From NCBI RefSeq assembly GCF_902499335.1, contig NZ_CABVQK010000005.1:434001-498000 (forward strand): 64,000 bases of DNA, given 5' to 3'. The notes beneath the pieces are model-generated. The model saw nothing but the letters and a program-made list of their open reading frames with translations, was not told where the DNA came from and made no database searches. A program made the translations under genes and the position numbers. The stretch comes from Burkholderia lata. GTDB lineage: Bacteria > Pseudomonadota > Gammaproteobacteria > Burkholderiales > Burkholderiaceae. This document shows positions 8,685-16,759 of this stretch, in pieces; position 1 is the stretch's first letter, and each line of letters starts with the position of its first letter.

Positions 8685-8710
8685 GTTTATCTACTCATAG
8701 ATAGATAAAC
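8685..8710. promoter_or_regulatory. TetR operator 1 upstream of ohr
   Basis: Palindrome with perfect 8-bp arms GTTTATCT (8685-8692) and AGATAAAC (8703-8710). The central 18 bp (8688-8705) recur exactly at 9403-9420 in the tetR promoter. It lies 85 bp before the ohr start. Confidence 0.7.
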
Positions 8711-8752
8711 ATCCCCAAAAAAATGCAGATGGTTGACCCACCTGCCCACTTC

Positions 8753-8774
8753 ATCTATCTATCACCAGATAGAT
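8753..8774. promoter_or_regulatory. TetR operator 2 between tetR and ohr
   Basis: Perfect inverted repeat ATCTATCT-N6-AGATAGAT, related to operator 1 by the TATCT/AGATA half-sites. It sits 50 bp past the tetR stop codon and 153 bp before ohr, consistent with cooperative or looped repression of ohr. Confidence 0.55.
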
Positions 8775-8824
8775 AACAAAACCCAACAAAAGGCGGCGAA
8801 CCGCCCGACTGCCTGCGCTGCCCT

Positions 8825-9391
8825 TCAGGACCGCGTTTTCCAGACCGCCTCGACATCCTCGAGACGTGCCCGCGTGTGAAACAGCCGGCTGGCCAGCACG
8901 CTGCCCTGGAACGCCGCATACAACGTGCGCGCGGCCGTTTCGGGCTTGCCGCTGTACTGCAGCGTGCCCTCCTTCGAACCCTGCGCCAGCAATTCCGCGA
9001 GCCAGTTCTCGTTGGCCTTGAAGAATGCCTGCACCGCCTGCCGCACGTTCTCCGGCAACGATTCGATATCGGCCGCCAGCATCCCGCACAGGCAGATCAT
9101 GTTGCCGTCGCCGAGCGTGCGGCCGAACATCTTCGTGTACAGGCTCAGCTTCACGTCGGCCGGCAGCGCCGGATCGATCGCCCGCATGGCCGAGAGGACA
9201 TCGTCGCTATAGACCGACACTGCTTCCAGTACGAGGTCATCCTTCGACGGGAAGTAGTAGTGGATGCTCGACGTCTTCACGCCCACCAGGTCGGACAGGT
9301 CTCGATAGCTGAAGCCGTTGTAACCGCGCAGCATCATCAGCGTGATCGCGTGGTCGAGGATCTGTTCGCGGACGGTCGGTTTCGTTTCCAT
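8825..9391 (-). CDS. TetR family transcriptional repressor (ohr-linked)
   Basis: A 188-residue TetR-family regulator. The N-terminal HTH is at about residues 10-55 (RDLSDLVGVKTSSIHYYFPSKDDLV). The C-terminal ligand domain contains a CLCGMLAADIESLP segment whose cysteines could sense electrophiles or peroxides (inference). The same 18-bp palindrome is found directly in front of this gene and in front of ohr, pointing to autoregulation and repression of ohr plus the esterase. Confidence 0.9.
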   Translation of the reverse strand: METKPTVREQILDHAITLMMLRGYNGFSYRDLSDLVGVKTSSIHYYFPSKDDLVLEAVSVYSDDVLSAMRAIDPALPADVKLSLYTKMFGRTLGDGNMICLCGMLAADIESLPENVRQAVQAFFKANENWLAELLAQGSKEGTLQYSGKPETAARTLYAAFQGSVLASRLFHTRARLEDVEAVWKTRS

Positions 9392-9400
9392 GGAGCGAAC

Positions 9401-9422
9401 TGTATCTACTCATAGATAGACA
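9401..9422. promoter_or_regulatory. TetR operator 3 in the tetR promoter
   Basis: The 18-bp core at 9403-9420 is identical to 8688-8705 in front of ohr, and the outer bases TGT...ACA extend the dyad. It ends 10 bp before the tetR start codon, so binding would block its own transcription or initiation. Confidence 0.7.
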
Positions 9423-9549
9423 GTCAAGGACTTTTTTAAGGGCGCGATCCGCGGCCTGCCGCCCGGCGTCCCGCCCGCGCTCACCGGCTCAAGGCCGCCC
9501 AACGCATGCACCGGGCTCGGATAGCGCACGTCCACCGGCCCCGCCACCC

Positions 9550-10146
9550 TTACTGCGGCTTCAACATCCGCTGAATGATCGTCCGCAGCATCGCCCGGTG
9601 TGCGCGTGGCTTGAACCCCGGCTCGAACACGACGCGCCCGACCGCGCCTTCCGCGAGCGCGAGCAGCCAGGTCGCGACCAGATCGGGCTTCAGGCTGCCG
9701 TCGATCGTCCCTTGCGCGACGCCGCGCTTGATCAGCGCGACCATCCGCCCTTTCACCTGCGCCTCGTTCGCCGCGAACAGCGCGGCGACATCCGGATTGC
9801 GCGTCGCCTCCGCCGCGGTCTCGACGCTGATGCGCGCATAGACGGGATCGCTCGACAATTCCATCAATGCCAGCGCGATCTCCTCGATCGCGGTCAGCGC
9901 ATCGTCGGCGTTCGCATGCCGCGCGAACAGTTCGGCCATCTCGCGCTGGTCCTCCTGCGCGACCGCCTCGATGATCGCCGCCTTCGTCGGGAAATAGTGG
10001 AACAGGTTGCCTGGGCTCATGCCGGCCGCCTTGCAGATCGCGGCCGTGGACGTCGCATGGAAGCCGTCGCGCGCAAAACAGTCGATCGCGGCGTCCAGGA
10101 TCTGGCGCCGCTTCGCTTCCACTCTTTCAGGGTCGATCTTTCTCAA
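9550..10146 (-). CDS. TetR family transcriptional regulator
   Basis: A 198-residue TetR-family protein. Its N-terminal HTH is at about residues 10-55 (TSTAAICKAAGMSPGNLFHYF), with a typical helical C-terminal domain of the BetI-like type. It is divergent from the alpha/beta-hydrolase gene at 10295, and a dyad at 10186-10197 lies between them, so it probably represses that hydrolase and perhaps the ABC exporter behind it. The inducer is unknown. Confidence 0.9.
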   Translation of the reverse strand: MRKIDPERVEAKRRQILDAAIDCFARDGFHATSTAAICKAAGMSPGNLFHYFPTKAAIIEAVAQEDQREMAELFARHANADDALTAIEEIALALMELSSDPVYARISVETAAEATRNPDVAALFAANEAQVKGRMVALIKRGVAQGTIDGSLKPDLVATWLLALAEGAVGRVVFEPGFKPRAHRAMLRTIIQRMLKPQ

Positions 10147-10185
10147 CAGGAACTCCGTGCTCGACGATCACTCAAATCTTTATTA

Positions 10186-10197
10186 GACTGATTAGTC
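10186..10197. promoter_or_regulatory. dyad operator candidate between tetR and hydrolase
   Basis: GACT-GATT-AGTC lies in an AT-rich promoter segment 40 bp in front of the TetR gene start and about 98 bp before the divergent hydrolase start. This is a typical place for a TetR-family operator controlling both directions. Confidence 0.5.
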
Positions 10198-10294
10198 GAT
10201 CTATTATCATGGCGACGTCCCGCAGGCGTCAAGGCACCGTACCGATGTACGTGCCGCCTGCGACGTCCGCCCACACCACCGCACCGAGGGCCTC

Positions 10295-11314
10295 TTGAAA
10301 CGAATCGTCATTGCCGGCACCGCGCTCGTCCTGCTCCTGCTGGCCGCGGCGGGAGCAATCGTGTTGCGCGGCCTGTCCGATTTCGAGCTGAAGGGCGCGG
10401 ATGTGTCGACGCTCGCGTTCCGCGCCGGCGACGCCGACCTCGTCGGCACACTCGCATTGCCGGCCCACGCGCCCGATGCGCCGATCGTGCTGCTCGTCCA
10501 CGGTGACGGGCCGCGCACGCGTTTCTCGGACGACGCGATGCTGCCGCTCGTCAACAGCCTGCTCGATGCAGGCATCGGCGTGTTCGCATGGGACAAGCAG
10601 GGCACCGGCCGCAGCGGCGGCGACTGGCTCGCGCAATCGATGCAGGACCGCGCGAACGAAACGATCGCCGCGATGGCGCGCGTGCGCGCCGCCGTCGGTC
10701 CCGCGCCGAAGATCGGCCTGCTCGGCTTCTCGCAGGGCGGCTGGGTGATTCCGCGCGTCGCGAATGCGGTGCGGCCCGCGTTCTCGGTGATCGTCGGCGG
10801 CGCCGTCAGCTGGCGCCGGCAAGGCACTTACCTCACGCGACAGCAGCTCGAGGCAACCGGCCTGCAGCCGGATCGAATCGATGCGACACTGGCCGCCGAG
10901 CGACGCGACAACGACGCGATCTTCGGCCAGGCGGACGTGCCGGCCGATCCGCGCCGCCGTCCCGACATCGAGCCGCGCCGCTTCGGCTTCATCGCGCGCA
11001 ACTACCTGGAGGACGCGTCACAGGCGCTCGCGACGATGCAGGGGCCCGTGCTGGCGGTGTGGGGCGCGCAGGACCGCAATGTCGATCCGCTCGACGAGGC
11101 GAACACTTACACGCATGCGTTCGCGAACCAGCCCGACCGGCGCGTGGCGGTCGTGCCCGATGCGACGCATGCGCTGCTGCGCGCCGGCTGGTTCGACTAC
11201 CAGCTCGAGTCCGACTGGCCGACATGGAAGCAGTGGCTGTACACGGCGCTCGGGCGCCATGCGTATGCACCGGACACGCTCGGCCCGATCGAGGCATGGA
11301 TCCGGGCGCAGTGA
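10295..11314 (+). CDS. membrane-anchored alpha/beta hydrolase
   Basis: A 339-residue hydrolase with an N-terminal hydrophobic anchor or signal (residues 5-24). The alpha/beta-hydrolase core has HGDG at 69-72, the nucleophile S146 in GFSQGG, and a late DATHALLR histidine motif. It starts at TTG (10295) with GAGGG just upstream; no better in-frame start gives the signal sequence. It resembles bacterial dienelactone-hydrolase/BAAT-like serine hydrolases of unknown substrate. The divergent TetR gene suggests drug- or lipid-responsive control. The ABC exporter follows after about 100 bp on the same strand. Confidence 0.85.
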   Translation: MKRIVIAGTALVLLLLAAAGAIVLRGLSDFELKGADVSTLAFRAGDADLVGTLALPAHAPDAPIVLLVHGDGPRTRFSDDAMLPLVNSLLDAGIGVFAWDKQGTGRSGGDWLAQSMQDRANETIAAMARVRAAVGPAPKIGLLGFSQGGWVIPRVANAVRPAFSVIVGGAVSWRRQGTYLTRQQLEATGLQPDRIDATLAAERRDNDAIFGQADVPADPRRRPDIEPRRFGFIARNYLEDASQALATMQGPVLAVWGAQDRNVDPLDEANTYTHAFANQPDRRVAVVPDATHALLRAGWFDYQLESDWPTWKQWLYTALGRHAYAPDTLGPIEAWIRAQ

Positions 11315-11412
11315 ACACGTGTGCAACACGGCGCCGCCGCAAAGGGCGTCGTGCATGAAACGGGCAATACGGGCCGCGCCGGTCGGCGTGGCCGCATCAA
11401 GGAGAGGTTTCA

Positions 11413-13266
11413 ATGTTTTCGTGGTTTGAACGGCGCCTGCCGACTTTCCCGCTCGAAGATCCCGTCACGCCGCCGCGGGGTTTCTTCTCGTTCGTCTGGG
11501 CGTGCACGAAAGGCGCGCGCAGCTGGATCCTGCTGATCGCGCTGACGTCGGCCGCACTGGCCGCGTACGAAGCCGCGCTGTTCGCAATGATGGGCCGCGT
11601 GGTCGACTGGCTCGCGTCCGCGACGCCGGTCGATTTCGGCGGCCGCCACTTCGGCACGCTCGCCGGGTTCGCGGCGATCCTCGCCGGCAGTACGCTGCTG
11701 ATCGCACTGCATACGATGGTCAAGCACCAAGTGCTCGCGATCAACTTCCCGATGCGGCTGCGCTGGCTGTTTCACCGGCTGATGCTCGACCAGAGCCTGT
11801 CGTTCTACGCGAACGAGTTCGCGGGCCGCGTGACGACCAAGATCATGCAGACCGCGCTCGCGGTGCGCGATGCGCTGTTCATGTCGGTCGACGTCGTGAT
11901 CGGTGTCGCCGCGTACCTGATCGGCATCCTCGCGCTCGCGGCCAGCTTCGACTGGCGGCTGATGATCCCGCTCGCGCTGTGGGCGCTCGGATACGGCCTG
12001 GCGTGCGCGTATTTCGTGCCGCGCCTCGGTGCGGTCGGCAGCCGCCAGGCCGATGCGCGCGCGCTGATGACGGGCCGCATCACCGACGCGTATTCGAACA
12101 TCACGACCGTGAAGCTGTTCTCGCACACGCGGCGCGAAGCCGATCACGCTCGGCGCGCAATGGAAGCGTTCAAGGCGACCGGCGACGCGCAGATGCGGCT
12201 CGTCAGCGCGTTCGAGGTCGTCAACCACCTGCTGTCGACGCTGCTGCTGGTCGGCTCGACCGGCCTCGCGCTGTATCTGTGGATGCACGGCGAGGTGAGC
12301 GCGGGTGTCGTCGCGGCGGTGATCGCGATGGCGCTGCGCCTGTCGAGCTATTCGCACTGGATCATGTGGGAGATGACCGAGCTGTTCGAGAACGTCGGCA
12401 CGATCCAGGACGGCATCAATACGCTGACGAAGGTGCGCAGCGTGGTCGACGCGCCCGATGCGACGCCGCTCGCGGTGCAGCGCGGCGGGATCGTGTTCGA
12501 CAACGTGCAGTTCGCGCACGAGGACAACGACCGTGCGGTATTCGACGGGCTGAACCTGACGATCCGGCCCGGCGAGCGGATCGGCCTGATCGGCCGCTCG
12601 GGCGCCGGCAAGTCGACGCTCGTGAACCTGCTGCTGCGCTTCTACGACGTGGGCGGCGGCACGATCCGGATCGACGGGCAGGACATCGCGCACGTGACGC
12701 AGGACAGCCTGCGCAGCGGGATCGGGATGGTCACGCAGGATACGTCGCTGCTGCACCGGACGATGCGCGAGAACCTGCTGTACGGGCGCCCCGACGCGAC
12801 CGAGCGCGAGATGCACGACGCGGCCGTGCGCGCGGAAGCGTCCGAGTTCATCGACCGGCTGCGCGACCGTCACGGCCGCAGCGGCTATGACGTCGAGGTC
12901 GGCGAGCGCGGCGTGAAGCTGTCGGGCGGCCAGCGGCAGCGCGTCGCGATCGCGCGGGTGATGCTCAAGGACGCGCCGATCCTCGTGCTCGACGAAGCGA
13001 CCAGCGCACTCGATTCCGAAGTCGAAGTCGCGATCCAGCGCAGCCTCGACGGCCTGATGCACGGCAAGACGGTGATCGCGATCGCGCACCGGCTGTCGAC
13101 GATCGCCGCGATGGACCGGCTGATCGTGCTCGACGAAGGGCGGATCGTCGAGGAAGGCACGCATCAGCAGCTGCTGCAGGCCGGTGGCATCTATGCGGCG
13201 CTGTGGGCGCACCAGAGCGGCGGGTTCCTCGGCGAAACGGCGGACGTGGAGAAGGCGGAGCAGTAA
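11413..13266 (+). CDS. ABC exporter, fused permease and ATPase (MsbA/multidrug type)
   Basis: A 617-residue half-transporter expected to work as a homodimer in the inner membrane. Residues about 30-330 form a six-helix ABC-exporter membrane domain. The C-terminal nucleotide-binding domain has Walker A GRSGAGKST (394-402), signature LSGGQ (503-507), Walker B ILVLDEA (523-529) and a switch His in IAHRLST. It resembles MsbA/LmrA-like multidrug or lipid exporters; the substrate cannot be told. A strong hairpin at 13288-13319 separates it from the convergent dehydrogenase gene. Confidence 0.92.
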   Translation: MFSWFERRLPTFPLEDPVTPPRGFFSFVWACTKGARSWILLIALTSAALAAYEAALFAMMGRVVDWLASATPVDFGGRHFGTLAGFAAILAGSTLLIALHTMVKHQVLAINFPMRLRWLFHRLMLDQSLSFYANEFAGRVTTKIMQTALAVRDALFMSVDVVIGVAAYLIGILALAASFDWRLMIPLALWALGYGLACAYFVPRLGAVGSRQADARALMTGRITDAYSNITTVKLFSHTRREADHARRAMEAFKATGDAQMRLVSAFEVVNHLLSTLLLVGSTGLALYLWMHGEVSAGVVAAVIAMALRLSSYSHWIMWEMTELFENVGTIQDGINTLTKVRSVVDAPDATPLAVQRGGIVFDNVQFAHEDNDRAVFDGLNLTIRPGERIGLIGRSGAGKSTLVNLLLRFYDVGGGTIRIDGQDIAHVTQDSLRSGIGMVTQDTSLLHRTMRENLLYGRPDATEREMHDAAVRAEASEFIDRLRDRHGRSGYDVEVGERGVKLSGGQRQRVAIARVMLKDAPILVLDEATSALDSEVEVAIQRSLDGLMHGKTVIAIAHRLSTIAAMDRLIVLDEGRIVEEGTHQQLLQAGGIYAALWAHQSGGFLGETADVEKAEQ

Positions 13267-13287
13267 GCCACCCGTCCGGATGCGCAA

Positions 13288-13319
13288 GACGCGCGGCCTC
13301 GTTGCCCAGGCCGCGCGTC
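13288..13319. terminator. hairpin between convergent ABC exporter and dehydrogenase genes
   Basis: GACGCGCGGCCT (13288-13299) and AGGCCGCGCGTC (13308-13319) form a perfect 12-bp stem with an 8-nt loop, centred in the 62-bp gap between two convergent stop codons. There is no clear T-run on either side; it is probably a bidirectional terminator or barrier. Confidence 0.55.
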
Positions 13320-13328
13320 GCCACGACA

Positions 13329-14819
13329 CTACAACCGCACGACCGTCGATTTCAGCTCGGTGTATTTGTCGAGCGCATGCAGCGACTTGTCGCGACCGTT
13401 GCCCGACAGCTTGTAACCGCCGAACGGGAAGTTCATGTCGTCGCTGCCGTCGCCGTAGCAGTTGACCCACACGGTGCCAGCGCGCAGCCGCCGCGCAACG
13501 GCATGCGCGGTCGAGAGATCGGCCGACCATACGGCCGCTGCCAGTCCGTACTCGGTGTCGTTGGCGATCCGCACGGCCTCGTCGATATCGTCGAACACGA
13601 TCACCGACAGCACGGGCCCGAAGATCTCCTCGCGCGCGATCCTCGCATCGGGCTTCACCTCGAACACCGTCGGCTCGACATAGAACCCGCCCGTCTCCTC
13701 GCGCACGCGCGCACCGCCCGTGACGAGCTTGCCTTCGTCGCGCCCTGCACCGATGTACCCCATCACGCGATCGAGCTGCGTGCGATCGACGATCGCCCCC
13801 ATCGTCACCGACGGATCGAGCGGATGCCCGGGCGCGAAACGCCGCGACGCGTCGACCAGCTTCGCGACGAATGCGTCCTTGATGTCGCGATGCACGAGCA
13901 GGCGCGAGCCGGCCGTGCACACTTCGCCCATGTTGAAGAAGATCGCGTCGGCCGCCGCCTGCGCGGCGCGGTCGAGATCGGGGCAATCGCGCAATACGAT
14001 GTTCGGCGACTTGCCGCCGAGTTCGAGCCACACGCGTTTCAGGTTCGACTGCGCAGCGCATGCCATGATCTGCTGCCCCGTGCGCGTCGATCCCGTAAAC
14101 GCGATGCAGTCGACGTCGCGATGCAGCGCGAGCGCCTTGCCCGGCTCCGCACCGCCCGGCACGACGCTGAACACGCCGGGCGGCATCCCCGCGTCGCATG
14201 CGAGCTGCGCAACGCGGATCGCCGTGAGCGGCGATTTCTCGGATGGCTTGAGCACGACGCTGTTGCCAGCCGCGAGCGCCGGCGCGAATTTCCACGCGGC
14301 CATCAGCAGCGGAAAATTCCACGGCACGACGGCCGCGACGACACCGATCGGCTCGCGCGTGACGAGCCCGACCAGATGATGGTCGACCGGCGCGACTTCG
14401 CCGCCGACCTTGTCGATTGCCTCCGCATACCAGTCGACGCAATGCGCGGCGGCCGGCACGTCGATCGCCGTGGTATCGGCGATCGGCTTGCCGGTGTCGA
14501 GCGTCTCGAGCAACGCGAGCTCGTCGAGATGCTCGCGCATCAGCGCGGCCCAGCGCTGCAGCACCGCCTTGCGGGCCCGCGGATTCATGCCGGCCCAGCT
14601 CCGCGCGTCGAACGCGCGGCGCGCGGCCGCCACCGCGAGGTCGACGTCGTCGGCGCCGCAGTCGGCCACGTGCGCGAGCACGCAACCGTCGATCGGGCTC
14701 ACGCAGGCGAAGGTCGCGCCGGTTTGCGCGTGGCGCGCCTCGCCGTCGATGAACGCGCGCCCTTCGACCGGCAGCACGGCCGCGCGGGCTTGCCAGTCTT
14801 CGAATGTCGGTTGATTCAT
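13329..14819 (-). CDS. puuC: aldehyde dehydrogenase, PuuC-like (gamma-glutamyl-aminobutyraldehyde dehydrogenase)
   Basis: A 496-residue NAD(P)-dependent aldehyde dehydrogenase. Catalytic C301 (GEVCTAGSR) and general-base E266 (LELGGKSPN) are present, as are the cofactor motif PWNFPLLMAAWKFAPALAAG and the GFYVEPTVF segment. The length matches PuuC/AldH enzymes that oxidise aldehydes formed from putrescine or gamma-glutamylputrescine. The start at 14819 has AGGAGG 6 nt upstream. It is the last gene of the minus-strand polyamine operon, downstream of the amidase and the PuuB-like oxidase. Exact substrate, free or glutamylated aldehyde, is uncertain because no PuuA is present here. Confidence 0.85.
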   Translation of the reverse strand: MNQPTFEDWQARAAVLPVEGRAFIDGEARHAQTGATFACVSPIDGCVLAHVADCGADDVDLAVAAARRAFDARSWAGMNPRARKAVLQRWAALMREHLDELALLETLDTGKPIADTTAIDVPAAAHCVDWYAEAIDKVGGEVAPVDHHLVGLVTREPIGVVAAVVPWNFPLLMAAWKFAPALAAGNSVVLKPSEKSPLTAIRVAQLACDAGMPPGVFSVVPGGAEPGKALALHRDVDCIAFTGSTRTGQQIMACAAQSNLKRVWLELGGKSPNIVLRDCPDLDRAAQAAADAIFFNMGEVCTAGSRLLVHRDIKDAFVAKLVDASRRFAPGHPLDPSVTMGAIVDRTQLDRVMGYIGAGRDEGKLVTGGARVREETGGFYVEPTVFEVKPDARIAREEIFGPVLSVIVFDDIDEAVRIANDTEYGLAAAVWSADLSTAHAVARRLRAGTVWVNCYGDGSDDMNFPFGGYKLSGNGRDKSLHALDKYTELKSTVVRL

Positions 14820-14844
14820 GCGTTTCCTCCTGAAAAGTCGCGCA

Positions 14845-16260
14845 TCACGATCCGGTGACCGGATCGATCGGCGTGAAGATGCCCGCGCGCGCCTCGATCG
14901 CTTCGCCCGCGGCGAGACACAGCGCTTCCTGGAAGCGTCCGGCGACGAGCTGCACGCCGGTCGGCACGCCATCGCGGATGCCGGTCGGCACCGACAGCCC
15001 CGGCAGCCCGAGCAGCGCGGTCGCGAGCAGCGGCCCCTGCTGCTCGACGATCGCGCGCATCGCGTCGTCGCCGTGCTGATCGGCGTCGATCGCGAACGGC
15101 TGCGCGCACGACACCGGCATCAGCAGCAGCGGATAGCGCGCGAAGAACTGCTGCCAGTCGCGCAGCAGCGCAGTGCGCCGCGCGAGGCCGTTCATGTAGC
15201 CCTCGAGGTCCAGCGGCTTCGCGAGGCGGCGCTGGCTCGCGAACGCGGTACGGATCGCCGCGTCGCCGTGCTGCATGATCACGTCGCCGAGGCCGCTGCG
15301 CGCTTCGTTGGTCACCAGGTCCAGCCACAGTTCGCACGCTTCGGCGATCCGCGGCGGCACCGCTTCCTCGACGATGCAGCCGGCTTCTTCAAGCCAGCGT
15401 GCGGCCTGCCGGATCGCATCGGCCACGGCCGGATCGGACGGCACGCCCGGTAGCGCCGGGCACACGGCCACGCGCGCGGGGAACGCGGCTTCGTGTGCAT
15501 TCGGCGCAACCGGCATCCACCATGCGTCGCGCGCGTCGCCTGCCGCCATCGCGTCGAGCGCGAGCCGCAGATCGCCGACCGTGCGCGCGAGCGGCCCCTG
15601 CACGGATGCGAGCTGCACCGCGAGCGTGCGGTCCTTCGACTGCGTCGGGTTGTACGCCGGTACGCGCCCGGTGCTGGGCCGCAGCCCGGCGACGCCGCAT
15701 GCGTAGGCCGGGTAGCGGATCGAGCCGCCCAGGTCGTTGCCGTGCGCGATCGCGCCGATGCCGGCGGCCACGGCCGCGGCGGCACCGCCGCTGGAACCGC
15801 CCGGCGTCAGCGACGCATCCCAGGGGTTCGACGTGCGGCCGTGCAGGTCGTTGTCGGTGAACCAGCGATACGAAAACGCCGGCGCATTGCTGCGCCCGAT
15901 CACGATCGCGCCGGCCTTGCGCAGGTTCGCGGTCACCGGGCTGTCCTCGTGCGCGATCAGGTCCGAAAACGCGCGCACGCCGTTGGTCGTCGCGTATCCG
16001 GCCGTGTCGACGTTGATCTTCACGGTCACTGGCACGCCGTGCAGCGGGCCGAGCGGTGCGCCGCGCGCGATCGCGGCATCGACATCGGACGCGGCCTGCA
16101 ACGCGCTGTCGGCCATCACGTCGACGATCGCGTTGATGACGGGGTTCACCGCTTCAAGCCGCTGCAGGCAGCTGCGCGTGAGTTCGGCGGCAGACACGTC
16201 GCGACGCGCGACGCGCTCGGCCATCTCGGCCGCGCTGAGACGCCACAATTCCTGGGTCAT
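14845..16260 (-). CDS. amidase-signature hydrolase in the polyamine operon
   Basis: A 471-residue amidase-signature enzyme. The Ser-cisSer-Lys triad is visible: K81 in VTVKINVD, GGSSGG at 154-159, and nucleophile S180 in DLGGSIRYPA. GGAG stands before the ATG at 16260. In enteric Puu operons a glutamine-amidotransferase-like hydrolase (PuuD) splits gamma-glutamyl-GABA; here an unrelated amidase occupies the equivalent position. It may release GABA or an acid from an amide intermediate (inference). Spacing to the next gene is 25 bp. Confidence 0.85.
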   Translation of the reverse strand: MTQELWRLSAAEMAERVARRDVSAAELTRSCLQRLEAVNPVINAIVDVMADSALQAASDVDAAIARGAPLGPLHGVPVTVKINVDTAGYATTNGVRAFSDLIAHEDSPVTANLRKAGAIVIGRSNAPAFSYRWFTDNDLHGRTSNPWDASLTPGGSSGGAAAAVAAGIGAIAHGNDLGGSIRYPAYACGVAGLRPSTGRVPAYNPTQSKDRTLAVQLASVQGPLARTVGDLRLALDAMAAGDARDAWWMPVAPNAHEAAFPARVAVCPALPGVPSDPAVADAIRQAARWLEEAGCIVEEAVPPRIAEACELWLDLVTNEARSGLGDVIMQHGDAAIRTAFASQRRLAKPLDLEGYMNGLARRTALLRDWQQFFARYPLLLMPVSCAQPFAIDADQHGDDAMRAIVEQQGPLLATALLGLPGLSVPTGIRDGVPTGVQLVAGRFQEALCLAAGEAIEARAGIFTPIDPVTGS

Positions 16261-16307
16261 GGGTTGCTCCTCGTTGATCTCGATGGTTGTCCTGAACCGG
16301 CCGTGCG

Positions 16308-16688
16308 TTACGCGCCCGGCTGTCCGGCCTGCGGTGCGTGCGACGCATAGATCTTGCGGCACGTTTCGACGACTTCCCACGTGCCGCGAAAGCCCGGCGG
16401 AATCACGAAGCGGTCGCCGGCGCGCAGCACGCGCTCGCGTCCGTCCGCGTCGCGCACGATCGCGACGCCGCTCAGCATTTCGCAATACTCCGACTCGTCG
16501 TACTCGATCGTCCAGCGGCCGGGCGTGCATGCCCAGATCCCGCAGCTGAACTGCCCGCACGGGCTGATGTAGTGATGCGACAGCGTCTGCAGCGGATTGC
16601 CGTCGAGCAGCAGCCCGCTCGGCACGCGGCTCTGCGTGAGCTTCGCCGGTGCCCGCATCAGGTCGACGAGATGCGTGATGTTGGTCAT
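16308..16688 (-). CDS. cupin-domain protein (DUF861-type)
   Basis: A 126-residue single-domain cupin. The pattern is WTIEYDESEYCEMLSG (first cupin motif) and DRFVIPPGFRGTWEV (second motif), which places it in the cupin family related to ureidoglycine aminohydrolase (DUF861/Cupin_3). Such small cupins recur in polyamine/Puu-type gene clusters, where they may bind metal and help process or sense an intermediate; no activity is established from the sequence. It lies between the FAD oxidase and the amidase, with 47 bp to the amidase start. Confidence 0.82.
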   Translation of the reverse strand: MTNITHLVDLMRAPAKLTQSRVPSGLLLDGNPLQTLSHHYISPCGQFSCGIWACTPGRWTIEYDESEYCEMLSGVAIVRDADGRERVLRAGDRFVIPPGFRGTWEVVETCRKIYASHAPQAGQPGA

Positions 16689-16759
16689 GAGTGCCTCCAG
16701 GGCATGAGTGATTCGAAACGTTTCGGTGCCGCGCGGCCGGGCGAGCCGCCCCGCGCGGG

